64,000 nucleotides of DNA from positions 14,875,001 to 14,939,000 of the forward strand of contig CM072336.1 in the NCBI GenBank assembly GCA_036874045.1, in the 5' to 3' direction. The notes beneath the pieces were generated by a model, which worked only from the letters and a program-made list of their open reading frames with translations, had not been told where the DNA came from and did not search any database. The DNA comes from Cymodocea nodosa (taxonomy: Eukaryota > Streptophyta > Magnoliopsida > Alismatales > Cymodoceaceae). Position numbers and translations under genes: made by a program. Positions 34,500-47,442 of this stretch are shown here, piece after piece (within the stretch, counting starts at the first letter, position 1; the number at the start of each line of letters is the position of its first letter).

Positions 34500-35700
34500 A
34501 ATAACTCCCCCTAAAAATATGCTGACTAAGAAAGGAATAGAGCTTAAAATTGAGAAAATCAAACATATCAAAAAGAATAAACTCTCCTTGAATTTTTAAA
34601 TAAAAGAAATCAACAAGAAATTTTTTTTGTTGTGGTATTTGTATTTTTATTATTAATTTTTTTTATTTATGATTATATAGATATATAAATATATATATAT
34701 ATATATTTATCATTCTTTTTTTTTAAATTAAAATTATTATTATTATTATTTTATTTTTTTGTGAGAATTACTGAAATATTCAAGGCTCCACATTAAGATA
34801 AATAACACATTTCACTTAGTATAAGAACTTGATCCTATGATTCACCTTATTAACCTTAAAAAATCAGTTTTCATAAACTTCAATGCTATAACTTAATGTT
34901 TTTATAATAGAAAAATTCAGAATTATTTAATATGTTCTCTCTAGCCAGTTTGAAATTTCCATGAAGTAACCTCAAAGTATATTTTCCCTTAACAATGTCT
35001 GTTATGTAATTAACTACGAGGAAAAGAAGATCTTTGATAATTATGAAACTATCAATACTGCATAGCCATAATCGGAGGTTTTTTTTTTTTTTTATACTGG
35101 TAATCACTTTGACAGTACTGAAAATGGGAAAGTGTAGAAAGTTAAAAACATTTGGACAAGGTCAAGTTAAATATCTTGAGTCTTATTGCTTCCAACCACT
35201 TTTCCTTGTTTTTCACCCTCACACATTAAATACCTCTAAATTATCTAATCATGTAATATTCAGTCTAGCAAATAGGAATACAATCACTGGATTAAGAAGG
35301 TAACTTAACTATTTTTCGGATTTAGTTCCCCATTCTAAGTGTCATGTGGACATTATTCTATTTATGGAGTAGAAACCTTTAGTAATTTTGTGAGTTATTT
35401 TGAGTTGATTTTAATATAGATGTATGAAATCATTATAACCTATAAACTCAATAGAAAATCCCACGAAGAGTGTGGGTTGTTTTGTTTTTGTTTTAAAGTT
35501 TGAAAAATAATAATTTGTAAATATTCTCAAGAAATAACTCAAAATAAGCATTAAATAGAAATAGATTATCAAAATAACTCAATATAAATAGATAATAGAA
35601 AATGAGATGGTGAAGTAAATATGGAAAAAAGTAGAAGATAAAAGATAGTAGGTAAAGCTAAAAATCATTTAGGCAACATATTCCTAAATCTCTTCTCAAT
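34500..35700. other. AT-rich spacer between RNase H and accessory ORF
   Basis: No coding signal. Holds an (AT)n run at about 34676-34710 and long T runs. Collinear spacers are at 20040-21230 and 42940-44140. Confidence 0.7.
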
Positions 35701-35708
35701 TTGATAAA

Positions 35709-36150
35709 CTATTTTTCTTCAAGAGGCTTTGTGAAAATATCTGCCAACTGCTCATGAGTCGAAACAAAATTCAGCTCAATGTTATCCTTCATAACATTAT
35801 CTCTCAAAAAATGGTGTCTTATCTCAATATGTTTTACCCGAGAGTGCAACACAGGGTTCTTTGACAAACTTATTGCACTATTACTATCACAATTAATAGG
35901 AGCTTTTCCATATGTAATTCCATAATCTTTCATAATTCCAAAGAATTTGTGCACAACATAGGGCAGCAACAATACATTCAGCTTCAGTAGTTGATAAGGC
36001 AACACAATTCTGCTTCTTACTGAACCACGAAATTAATGAACTACCAAACAATTGGCAAGTTCCACTAGTACTATTTCTATCAGATTTGCATCTAATATAA
36101 TCGGCATCACTGTATCCAATTAGATCCAAACTACTATCTTTGAAATACAT
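35709..36150 (-). pseudogene. E2 RNase H
   Basis: LIGYSDADYIRCKSDRNSTS, SSLISWFSKKQNCVALSTTE, NCDSNSAISLSKNPVLHSR, HIEIRHHFLRDNVMKDNI and ADIFTKPLEEK: the copia RNase H and tail of SIRE type. Fossil. Confidence 0.88.
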
Positions 36151-36171
36151 TAAACCAAAATTTGAAGTTCC

Positions 36172-37745
36172 TTATAGGTATTTCATTATCCTTTTAACTG
36201 CAGATAGGTGAGATTCTTTTGGTTGAGCTTGAAAATGAGCACAGGCACAAACACTGAACATGATATCAGGTCTAGAAGCAATTAAATAAAGAAGAGAACC
36301 TATCATTCCTCTATATTTAGTAATATCAACAGCTGGTCCAGATTCATCTTTATCCAATTTAATTGATGAACTAATAGGCGTGCTTGAGGACTTGCGGTTA
36401 CTCATTCCAAATTTTTCTAAAAGTTGCTTTGTATATTTTTCTTGATAAACAAAAATTCCTTTTTCAACTTGTTTAATCTGCAATCCCAGAAAGAATGTCA
36501 ACTCACCCATTAGACTCATCTCAAACTGATTCTTCATCTGATCTACAAACTTATTACTTAAATTCTCATTAGTTGCTCCAAAAATGATATCATCTACATA
36601 AATCTGAACAACTAACAAGCCTAGATGATTTTTCTTAAAGAATAAGGTATTATCAACCTTACCAATAGAGAAACCATTATCTAACAGAAAGGATTTCAGC
36701 CTATCATACCAAGCTCTCGGAGCTTGTTTCAAACCATACAAGGCCTTCTTTAGTTTGAAAACATGCTCAGGAAATTTGCATCAACAAAACCAGGGGGTTG
36801 CCTAACAAATACTTCTTCTTTAATGAAACCATTTAAAAATACACTTTTAACATCCATTTGCTATAGTTTAAAATTCATATGAGTAGCAAAAGCTAGAAAA
36901 ATTCTAGTAGATTCTAATCTAGCTACAAGAGCAAAAGTTTCTTCAAAATCTATTCCCTCTTGTTGGTTATACCCTTGGGCTACTAATCTAGCCTTATTTC
37001 TAATTACATGCCCTAATTCATCAAATTTATTCTTAAATATCCTTTTAGTACCAATAATTGAATGATCTAGAGGTTTAGGAACTAAGTCCCAAACTTCATT
37101 TCTTCTAAACTGATTGAGTTTTTCCTGCATGGCACTAATCCAAAATTCATCATTCAATGCCTCATCAATGTTTTTAGGTTCTATTTCAGATAGAAAAGCA
37201 TAGCACCCGGATACATTAATCCTAGATCTTGTTTGCACACCTTTAGAAATATCACCAATAATAAACTCCTTAGGGTGTTGAGGCAAGAATTTATGAGTCA
37301 AAGGGTTATCATTTCTTTCTTGACCCATGGTAGTAGATTCTCCAATATTTAATTCATCACATTCATAATCTGAAGTATCAATAATTTCTTTTGAAATATT
37401 ACTTAGCTCTTCATCAAAATTTATATGCATAGATTCTTCAATAGCCAAAGAAATTTTGTTATAAATTCTATATGCTTTACTTCTTGAAGAATATCCCAAA
37501 AATATACCTACATCAGATTTTGGTTCAAATTTATCTTTATTCTCATTTGTATTCAAAATAAAACATTTAGATCCAAAATCTTTAAAATAATGTACTTTAG
37601 GAATTCTTCCCATCCATAGTTCAAAAGGAGTCTTATTCATTTCTCTTCTTAGGGTTACTCTATTTAAAATATAACATGCAATACTAACTGCCTCAGCCCA
37701 AAAATAATAAGCAACATTATTTTCATTCAGCATAGTTCTAGTCAT
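36172..37745 (-). pseudogene. E2 integrase C-terminus and reverse transcriptase
   Basis: The integrase end (CYILNRVTLRREMNKTPFEL, FGSKCFILNT, GIFLGYSSRSKAYRIY), a linker with GVQTRSRINVSGCYAFLSEI, then [77 protein letters not shown] (the YVDD catalytic box) and MSLMGELTFFLGLQIKQVEK. Fossil. Confidence 0.88.
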
Positions 37746-37779
37746 TTCTTGAAGAGATCTATTCTTTCTCTCTACAACT

Positions 37780-38657
37780 CCATTCTAAGAAGGGGCTTTA
37801 GGAAAGGCAAATCTATGTTCTATTCCTAGATCTTGGCAAAGTTTTTCTATATTTTCATTTTTAAATTCCCCTCCATGATCACTTTTAATTTTCTAAACTT
37901 TCAATTGCTTTTCATTTTGAATCATATTCAGAAAAATTTTAAACTCCTTAAATACTTCACTCTTATGTCTTAGAAATATTACCCAAGTATATCTTGAAAA
38001 ATCATCAACTAGAACAAATACATATTCTTTCCACCTAAACTTTCTATTCTAGTAGGGCCAAATAAATCCATGTGAATTAATTCCAAAATTCTTCTAGATA
38101 TAATTTGCTTTCCTGATTTAAAAGAGCTCTTCTTCTGTTTTCCCAATTCGCATGCATCACAGATTTTATCCTTTTTAAATTTCAAATTGGGTAAACCATC
38201 TACTAGGTTCTTCTTAGCTAACTTATCTAGCTGCTTCATATGAATATGACTTAGTCTACGATGCCATAACCATGCATTGTCCAAATTATTAGCAATTAAA
38301 CAGGAATCAGCAGAAGAAACATCATCAGGTAAATTTAGAAAACAGACATCATTTCTTCTAAGTAGTAAATTTGATTTCATTAGAATTTTCATCAATAACA
38401 AGGCACTTCTTAGATTTAAACACAACCATATAACCTTTATCTTCTAACTGAGTAATACTAATTGAATTATGCTCTAAATTTTCAACTAGTAAGACATTAT
38501 CTATAATCATTTTATCATTTACATAGACAGATCTGATACCAATAATCTTACCTTTTTGATCTTTGCCAAATCTAACATTTCCTCCATCAATCTTCTTCAG
38601 GTCTTTTAGAATAGATTTATCTCCAATCATATGCTTTGAAGCACCACTGTCCATCAC
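37780..38657 (-). pseudogene. E2 protease and integrase core
   Basis: Protease start MMDSGASKHMIGDKSILKDL (DSGAS active-site loop), DNVLLVENLEHNSISITQL. Integrase zinc region LWHRRLSHIHMKQLDKLAKK and CDACELGKQKKSSF, then LELIHMDLFGPTRIESLGGK. Fossil. Confidence 0.88.
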
Positions 38658-39186
38658 CCATCGTGATCTTTTAGTTTTGACCTACAAGAATAGTCATAAT
38701 CACATCCTTTGGTACCCATATTTTCTTGAGTTCATTTTTGTCAGTGGAGAATATTTGAAATCTATTTCGTTTTGAAATCCATGTGTTATTTCGATTAACA
38801 GAATTTCTTTCTAACACATAGATAACTTTCTCTTTATTAATTGTTTTCAAATATCCATTTCCATAGTCCATTTTATAGTTGTTTGAAAAATTAACAGAAG
38901 CATATGTTTTTGGTGGTTCATAGTTAAAACCTAAATCAGTTCTATCACCAAAGACTTTATAATTATTAATAATATTTGTTAGTTTCTTATCTCTTTTAGT
39001 AAAAGCTCCTAGTTTAAATTTTACTCTACCAATTTCTTGTTCTAATTTTTCTATATTAGTATTAGAACTAGAATTTTCTACACACTAATTTTTAAGTTAT
39101 TCATTCAATTTTTCAGTTTCATCTTGTAGCCTTTTGTTTTCTAAAAATTTAACCTTCAATTCTTCAATAAGTTCTGCATTATATTT

Positions 39187-40410
39187 TTAATGTTCAGAAA
39201 TTTTATCATGCATATCAGAACTATCAACAACAAATTTATTTTTCTTTAATGTAGAATTTTCAGTTTTTAATGTAGTAATTTCCTTTTCTAACTTAGTAGC
39301 AATTTTATTACTATTCGATAATTTTCTTTTTAACATAGAATTTTCCAAACTAACATTTTTCAGTTCTTCCAATAATTCATTATAATCATCTTGATTTATA
39401 TCAGATACTTCAGAATCATTATCAGAAATTATTTCCATAGCTATATTAGAATCAGAATGTACCTCATTAGTGTTAGCCATAAAACATACATTGGCTAGCT
39501 CTTCAGACTCGGACTTAGTCTGTGTACCATCAGTACTAGTACCTTTAGATACTTCAGATTCTATAGAATCATCCCAAGTAACTTGGAATGCTTTCTTCTT
39601 TCCTTGATTAAATCTTCTCTAATGAAACTTCTATTTTCCATGAGATTTCTTCTTGTTAAAGTTCTTTTTTTCATCCTTCTTTTGATATGTGCATTGGCTC
39701 TGAAAATGCCCATATCTGTTGCAATTGAAGCATTTTGTAGCAGATTGCTTCCCTTTATCATGACTTTTTCCTTTCTTCTAGAATTTTCTATATTTTCTAA
39801 TAATACAGACCAATTCTTTTGGAAACTCATTAATAGGCTCCTCAGATGGTTGTTGAGACTTTAGTGCAAGCTCCTTTTTCTTTTCAACCTTCCTTGAGGT
39901 TTCTCCTTCCTCTTCTTTCCAATCTTTCAATTGAGTCTCATAGGCTAACAGATTGCTAGTGAGATCTTCCAGAGTGAAAGTCTTCATATCCTTTGAATCT
40001 TATAGGGAGGTAGCCTTAGCTTTCCAATATTTGTTCAAGCTTCTCAAGACTTTGATAACCTATTCTTTCATGGGAAATTCTTTCCCGAGATTCTTCAATC
40101 CATTTATGATCTCAATGAAATATGATATGAGATCAGTGATACTCTCATTCTCTTTCATTTTGAACATCTCATACTTTCTTAGTAGGATACTTATTTTTGT
40201 GTCCTTCACTTCATTTGTTCCCTCATATGTAATTTCTAATGCACGCCAAGCTTCATGTGTAGTAGAACAAGTAGAAATCTTGTTGTATATATCAATAGTG
40301 ATTGCACAAGTTAGTGCATTCATTCCTCTTGCATGCATTTGAATTTTGTTCTCATCTTCATCATTCCACATGTCTTCAGGAACATCTAGAAGTTGTATTC
40401 CACGAACCAC
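39187..40410 (-). pseudogene. E2 gag and coiled-coil linker
   Basis: Gag: NALTCAITIDIYNKISTCST, HEAWRALEITYEGTNEVKDT, KMKENESITDLISYFIEIIN. A zinc knuckle region follows near 39700-39745, then an acidic coiled linker (LLEELKNVSLENSMLKRKL) before protease. UBN2-type copia gag of the SIRE group. Broken. Confidence 0.85.
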
Positions 40411-40525
40411 TGCTCTCTATACCTTCACATCCATAAATTTTAAAAAATTAGTCATTTTATTTTTCCAAAAGCCATAATTATTTCCAAAAGCCATAAAATT
40501 ATTTCATTTTATTTCCATCATTTTC

Positions 40526-42545
40526 TGAGAGATCATGTGGATAAAGGGAACATCTCACTCAAGTTTGTTCCAATAGAAAATCAACTTGCAGATATTTTCA
40601 TAAAACCCTTAAATGAATCAACCTTTAATCATATTAGAAGAAATCTAGGCATATGTTCATTACATGATCTTTAAATGCTTTCATCTATTATTCCTCAAGC
40701 TCACCATATGAGAGCTTGCTTTCTGCTAACATGTACTTGTGCAGGACATATTAGATATCAGTTTTATAGTTTTACAAATATTAGTCACATTTTTATATAA
40801 TGACAAAAGGGGGAGAAGAATATGAAAATTGGAGAAGAATATGGAAATTACAGTATTTCCAGCACAGATAGAGGGAGAAGTATAAAAAGGGGGAGGAAAA
40901 TCCCAACACACAGACAAGGGGAGAAGAGTATGGAAATTACACCATTTCAAGCACACAGTCAGGGGGAGGAATTAACTCGACATTATTGTATTCCCTGTAA
41001 ATCTTTGCTTTACTTAGTTTCTATATAACTGAATGTATAGAAACAATCTAAGGAGTGAAATACATGTAATTAAATATAAAGGATTTTGTCATTATCAAAA
41101 AGAGAGAGATTGTTAGGACTCTAGTATGTTGATAATGTAAAAACCTATATAAGGAAACATATTGTATTTCACAGATAAGACAGTGCAGCAAAAGATCGGA
41201 AGGTAGATAAATAAATACAAGTAGTTTAGAAATTACTGCTATAAAGCTACAAGAAAATTGGATAGTTACCAAGCCTAAATATCTGGAAGAAAGTTAATTT
41301 TCAGTAAGTTACAGGCTTAAGTATCCGAAGAGTAAAAAGCAACAAAAATACCATCGGGTAGTTAGAAGAATAACTATCCAAAATCACAAGGCCTTTAGAG
41401 AGTTATGAAAGATAGTTACTTGAATAATCGAAGAGTTAAGGAGTTAACTATCCAAAAGATCAAGGAAAATCGGAAAGTTAGAAAGCCTAACTATCCGAAA
41501 CTTAAGTCATTCAATTTCCCATGTGCAGAAATCCAGAATTGAAGTCTAAAGAATTTTTCGATGAGTTAGAAAGCTAACTATCTGAAAAACAAGAATTTTC
41601 AAAAGGTTACAGACTTATCTATCTGAAACTTAAGTTATTCTTTTATGCACGTGCTAAAATAAGAATGCAGTCAGAATCTTAAAGAAGGATTTCAATGGGT
41701 TATTGTAGTTAACTATTTGATAGTCAAAGGACAGTTCGGTAAGTTACAGTTACAAGTATTCGATCGAATGACAGCTCATATATACGATCTGAAATCCTAC
41801 ATGGCAGAAAGACTTAAGTGATTTTTCGATGAGTTACAAACATCATTCAGAAAGTTACATAGCTAATTATTCGAAAGTTTGAGAAAATCGAAAGGGTATC
41901 TTGAAATACCATCCTGAATGGTAACTTACCATATGTAAGTCTATTTTCTTAGCAAGTATAGCAGAATACATCCGTTGGAAGAAAAATATGATTGTTATAC
42001 CTTTTAGTATAAATATGAGAAGTGAAGAGAAGATCAGATAGAGATAACGATCATATCATGCTGTGAGCTACACAAAAATTCTAGATACACTCTCAAGTTT
42101 GCAACATTCAAGAATACTCTTAAAGATTCACTACAGTAGAAAAGCTCCCCGTGCTAAAACTCTGATAGAAAAATTCAAAGCTGTTGGTTCGCGAGTTTCA
42201 ACTTGAAAACTCATTGTTGGTTGAGAGCTTCAACCTGAAAGCTCAAAGAAAGGTTGGTTATTGAGCTTATACCTGAAAGCTCTAAGTGTTGGTTCTTGCT
42301 TCAACCTGAAAGCAAGTGTTATAAGTACTTGTCTACTTAGTAAAGCCCAAGTGTATATTGGGGGTGGACTAACTGAGTTGGTGAACCACCTAAAATTTTG
42401 TTGTGTTATTTTCTACTTCTATTTGCATCCATTTAAATTACTTCAACTCTTTATTTAATAGAATCAGTCGATTCTAAAGTAAAAGAAGTAAAACTTACAC
42501 ACCTTCACCATTCACCCCCCTCTAGTGAGCCTATCAATCCTAACA
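40526..42545 (+). mobile_element. Second copy of the plus-strand copia 3' part
   Basis: Matches 17670-19665: the RNase H tail, the PPT region with its repeated purine tracts, and the LTR. The LTR spans 41111-42545 and ends CAATCCTAACA. It is followed by ACCTC at 42546, the same flank as the complete element at 19666. So this is a duplicated segment of the same insertion, cut at 40526, not an independent insertion. Confidence 0.85.
41111..42545 (+). repeat. LTR of the duplicated copia segment
   Basis: 1435 bp, TGTTAGGACT ... TAACA, with the same motif array (41270-41930). Reading frames inside it (41048-41272, 42261-42458) are LTR sequence. Confidence 0.88.
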
Positions 42546-44842
42546 ACCTCTTCTCTGGTAGAAATAATGAGTTGAGCTTTTGCAGGAGAAAGATATGCCA
42601 TATTTGTCTAGAGTTCTTGCGCCATTATTTGAATCCTCTATTCTTGCTCTTGTTGAGAGAGGGTAGAAAATCGTCCAAACGAAGCCATGCAGGAGAAGGT
42701 GCGAAAAAGAAATGAAGTAGACGAAGGGTTTGAGAATCGGAAGGTTGAGACAGAGTGAGAAGATAACTCTCCAAAAGCATATAAATATCAAAAAGTTCTA
42801 GAGATCGGTGAGTTAGAGGCTTAACTTACCGAAAAAAAAGAGAATTTCATATAGTTACAAGATAACTGTCTAAAAACTCCTTAAGACAATGTTAACTCTT
42901 CGAAAACTCCCAGCCCTTATCTAGGTAAAAAAAAACTCCCTCTAAATATATGCCGACCAAAAGAAAATAATATAGCTAAAAATGGAGAAAATCAGAAATA
43001 TCAAGAAAGAAAAAGAAACAACAAAAAGATTTATAAACTCCCCTTGTTTAAAAGAGTAAAAAAAATAAAATTTTTTTTTTACTTTTTTTTTTTAAAGATT
43101 AAATTGTTGTGAAGATTACTAAAGAATTCAAGGCACCACATTTAGATAAATTGCACATTTCACTCAGCATAAGGACTTGATCCTATAAGGACTTGATCCT
43201 ATGGTTTACCTTATTAACCTTAAAAAAAATAGTTTTCATAAACTTCAATGCTATAACTTAATGTTTTTAGAATAGAAAAATTCAAAAGTATTTAATATGT
43301 TCTCTCCAGCCAGTTTGAAATTTCCATGAAGCAACCTCAAGGTATATTTTCCCTTAACAATGTTTGTTATGTAATTAACTAAGAGGAAAAGAAGAACTTT
43401 GAGAGTATGAAATGTTTAGTATTGCATAGCCATAATTTGGGTTTTGCATCCTCCTTTTTTTTTATTGGTGTTGGTTGCTTTTTGCAACAAACAGTCCAAT
43501 TTTATTTTATTTTATTGTATTTACAATCACTTTGACAGTACTAAAGAAAATGATAGTTTAGAAAGTTAAAAACATTTGGACAAGGTCAGGTTAAATATCT
43601 TGAGTCTTATTGCTTCTAGCCACTTTTTATTATTTTTCACCCACACATATTAAATACCTCTAAATTATCTAATCATGTAACATTCAATCTAGCAAATAGG
43701 ACTACAATCACTGAATTAATAAGGTAACTTGGCTATTTTTCAGATTTAGATCCTCATTCTAAGTGTCATGTGGGCATTATTCTATTTGTGGAGTTATAGT
43801 CTTCAATAATTTTTGTGAATTAATCTAAGTTGATTTTAATATAGATGTAGAAAATCATTGTAAACTATAAACTCAGTAGAAATTCCCATGAAACAAATGT
43901 TGTGATTTTTATTTTTAAATTTTGAAAAATATTTTGAAAGAAGAAAATAGTTAAACAAGAGCAAGAATTCAGTAAAAATTCTCAAGAATAGCTAAATTGA
44001 AATAGATCATCAAAATAACTCAATATGAATAAATAATAGAAAATAAGATGGTGAAGTAAATATTGAAAAAGGAGAAGATAAAAGATAGTAGGTAATGTTA
44101 AAAATCATTTAGGCAGCATATTCCTAAATCTCGTCTTAATTTGATAAACTATTTTTCTTCAAAATGTTTTGTAAATATATCTGCCAACTACTCATGAGTA
44201 GAAACAAAATTCAACTCAACGTTCTCCTTCATAACATTATCTCTCAAAAAATGGTGTCTTATCTCAATATGTTTTGCCCGAGAGTGCAACACAGGGTTCT
44301 TTGACAAACTGATTGCATTGTTACTATCTCAATTAATAGGATTTTTCCCATATAAAATTCCATAATCTTTCATAGTTTGTTTCATCTAAAGAATTTATAC
44401 ATAACATAGGGCAACAGCAACATATTCAACTTCAGTAGTTGATAAGGCAACACAATTCTGCTTTTTACTGAACCATGAAATTAATGAACTACCAAACAGT
44501 TGGCAAGTTCCACTAGTACTCTTTTTATCAGATTTGCATCCAGCATAATCAACATCACTATATCCAATTAGATCCAAACTACTATCCTTGAAATACATTA
44601 AACCAAAATTTGAAGTTCCTTGCAAGTATTTCGTTATCCTTTTAACTGCAAATAAGTGAGATTATTTTGGTTGAGCTTGAAAGCGAGCACAGGCACAAAC
44701 ATTGAACATGATATCAGGCCTAGAAGCTGTTAAATAAAGAAGAGAACCTATCATTCCTCTATATTTAATAATATCAATACCTGGTTCAGATTCATCTTTA
44801 TCCAATTTAATTGATGAGCTCATAGGAGTGTTTGAGGACTTG
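42546..44842 (-). mobile_element. Second copy of the E1 segment (accessory ORF start to RT end)
   Basis: Collinear with 19666-21953 along its whole length and closer to it than to E2, for example in the block near 42820-43070. RNase H is visible at 44395-44640 on the minus strand (LIGYSDVDYAGCKSDKKSTS, CVALSTTEVEYVAVALCYV). Ends with ACTTG at the LTR boundary. Fossil. Confidence 0.85.
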
Positions 44843-46571
44843 TGAAAGGATCGAATGGCACACTAGAAGGGGGGGTGAATAGTATCCTAATAAAATTTAT
44901 TTTGCTTTTAAAAATTTTGAAAGTTGTTGACACTAATGAACCCTGATTAATTGATTTTGAAATTAAAACTTGTAGTGTAGAAAATAAAGAACACAAAGAG
45001 ATTTATAGTGGTTCCCTAAACTAGGTAGTCAACTCCTCAAGGCCACAACCTTGAGAATTCCACTAAGTGCTTTTAAGGCTAAGCACAAACCTTAAATAAG
45101 TTACTTTTGCAGGCTAAGCAACAACCTTATAGATGTTTTTAAAGGCTAAACAAAAACCTCACACAAAGTACCAACTTTGTGTACTCAAGACCTCAATCTT
45201 GAGTAAGTGAAGAATTACACTTCACTCTCTTCACTAAGGCCTCGACCTTGTGAAGGTATGCTTACAACACCCTTGTGAGTTAGGGTTTTCAAGTAAGTGA
45301 GAAAATAATTTAAACTCAAGAGTCACTGACTCAAAATGAAAATGACACACAAGACCAGATCAACTCCAATGAAGAGTTAACAAAGAAGCTCTAAGGAGAA
45401 TTCTTGATTGATCTGCAGCTTTTGATCTTCTGGACTTTGTTGCAAATGAATCTTTAGAATGTTCGCAAAATTGCTAAGTAGACAATTTCTCCTTTCAAGT
45501 GTTGAAAACTTCTATGTGTTTTTGTTTCAGTTTTTTGCAAATCCTTTTTATTTTTCCTTCGAGATTTGCATAGGTGGAAAGAATTTTGAAATGGTCAGAT
45601 GCCTTATGCAGTAATTCATTTTCAAGAACCTTCAATCATAATAAAGTCGAGATCTACAACCAAAAGATATCTTACCACAACAGTTAGTCATTTAATAATA
45701 GTTGCAGTTTTTATAAAAATAAAATCTTCGAAGGCTTTTAGAAAATTGAAGACTTACAAAGATAACTTGCCGAAACTCAAAATCATTTTGGATAGATAGA
45801 ACTAACATTCCAAAAGACCACTTAAGTCATGTATTAAAATTGAAACACGTGTCCTTCTGAAACAGCATCATAAAATATTAAAAACAAACTATCCAATAGA
45901 GAAGGCATGTTTCAGATACTTATAAAATATAACTCTCCGATCCTTAAGTCATTTCAGATAGTTACATAGGTTTCTAAAAAGTCACTTAAGTTAGAAATAA
46001 TAAAAAACTTAACTATCCGAAGCTTAAAACTAATTTCGAATACTTACTGAAGGTAACTCTCTGATTCTTAAGAGTTTTTGGATAATTACATCGTAACCTT
46101 CCGAAAAATCACTTAAGTCAAGCGATGAGAGATTAACACGTGTCCTTCAGTAGAAAGTAACTGAAAATACATTAAATCAGAGAAATAGCTAACTATCCGG
46201 AATGAAAAACCTTAACTATCAAAAACTGAAGGGATTTCGGATACTTACCATAAAAGTTATATCCAGACATAAAAAGACTTAACTCACCGAAGATAAATAC
46301 TTTTTAGATAGTTACTGATATAACTGTCCGAAAAACCAGGGGAGAAGCTTAACCATCCGATTTTTCTTGTTTTGTTCAGTGACTTATAAATTAACTCTCC
46401 GATCAATACACTATAGACAAAATAACTTGTCGAAATCTAATTTAAAAGACTTTGAGTACATAGCAGTTAGCCAAGATTCATTTGAGTAAAATGACAGCTA
46501 AAATATGGCGAAAATAATTAAACCACATGTTTTTCATCATCAAAATTAACTGATAAATAATTGAACTAACA
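44843..46571 (-). repeat. E2-family LTR flanked by ACTTG (solo-LTR structure)
   Basis: 1729 bp, plus-strand TGAAAGGATCG ... GAACTAACA, with ACTTG on both sides (44838-44842 and 46572-46576) and RT sequence collinear across it. No PBS or PPT touches it, so in its present form it is a solo LTR. By position it also serves as the right-hand boundary of the E2 insertion. The motif array runs about 45700-46400. Confidence 0.88.
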
Positions 46572-47268
46572 ACTTGTAGTTACTCATTCCAAATTTTTCT
46601 AAAAGTTGCTTTGTATATTTTTCTTGATATACAAAAATTCCTTTTTCTACTTGTTTAATCTGCAATCCCAAAAAGAATGTCAACTTACCCAGTAGACTCA
46701 TCTCAAATTGATTCTTCATCTGATCTGCAAACTTATTACTTAAATCCTCATTAGTTGCTCCAAAAATGATATCATCTACATAAATCTAAACAACTAACAA
46801 ACCTAGATGATTTTTCTTAAAGAATAAGGTATTGTCAACCTTACCAATAGAAAAATCATTATCTAGCAGAAAAGATTTCAGCCTATCATACCAAGCTCTC
46901 GGAGCTTGTTTCAAACCATACAAGGCCTTCTTCAAATTGTAAACATACTTAGGATAATCTACATCTACAAAACCAGGTGGTTGCTTAACATATACTTCTT
47001 CTTTAATTAAACCATTTAGAAATGCACTTTTGACATCCATTTGATATAGTTTAAAATTCATATGAGTAGCAAAAGCTAGAAAAATTCTAATAGATTCTAA
47101 TCTAGCTACAAGAGCAAAGGTTTCTTCAAAATCTATTCCTTCCTACTAGTTATACTCTTAGGCTAATAGTCTAGCCTTATTTCTAATTACATACCTTGAT
47201 TCATCAGATTTATTTTTAAATATTTATTTAGTTCCAATAATTGAATGATCTTGAGGTTTAGGAACTAA
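46572..47268 (-). pseudogene. E1 reverse transcriptase part
   Basis: Minus strand: [74 protein letters not shown]. Collinear with 36395-37080 of E2. Interrupted on the right by the PIF/Harbinger transposon. Fossil. Confidence 0.88.
47266..47268. repeat. PIF target-site duplication, left (TAA)
   Basis: The empty site in E2 (37080) reads GGAACTAAGTCCC. Here GGAACTAA precedes the transposon and TGAGTCCC follows it, so the duplicated trinucleotide is TAA, now TGA on the right. TWA is the PIF/Harbinger target. Confidence 0.85.
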
Positions 47269-47289
47269 GGGGGGGTTAGTGCCTGACGG
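47269..47289 (+). repeat. PIF left terminal inverted repeat
   Basis: Reads G7 followed by TTAGTGCC and TGACGG. The right end at 52204-52224, inverted, reads GGGCGTGTTAGTGC then ATGACGG. Three mismatches in about 21 bp. Confidence 0.88.
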
Positions 47290-47442
47290 AATTCAGCTGA
47301 CGGAAAGGAAAATTATTCAATTCCGTCAGAATGCTGTTAGTGTGCATTACATTTGACGGAATGGAAAGTCGAATTTTACCGTTGTATAAAATCCAAAAAT
47401 TTCCTTTACCGTCAGAAATTTTCTCCTCCCTCTCTCCGCGAA

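Larger units (their letters stand above)
31796..40480 (-). mobile_element. E2: SIRE-type copia internal region, fossil
   Basis: Minus-strand order from the right: gag (about 40410-39990), CCHC region (near 39720), protease (about 38657-38360), integrase (about 38330-37700), RT (about 37200-36170), RNase H (36150-35709), AT-rich spacer, accessory ORF (34166-32577), PPT (31796-31810, AAAAAGGGGGAGAT-like). The PBS and 5' LTR that should follow gag on the right are not joined to it; at about 40480-40525 it meets a piece of the plus-strand copia family. Broken in several places. Confidence 0.88.

Noticed and set aside
34676-34760. Possible scaffold-attachment region
   Set aside because: AT and T runs only; this is simple sequence in the SIRE spacer and no functional claim can be made.
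40526-42545. An independent second insertion of the copia element
   Set aside because: It shares the exact ACCTC site and the same flanking E1 sequence with the complete copy, so duplication is simpler.
44843-46571. Treating this LTR as an ordinary 5' LTR of E2
   Set aside because: No PBS lies on its inner side; E1 RT and ACTTG abut it instead, so in its present form it is a solo LTR in a duplicated segment.
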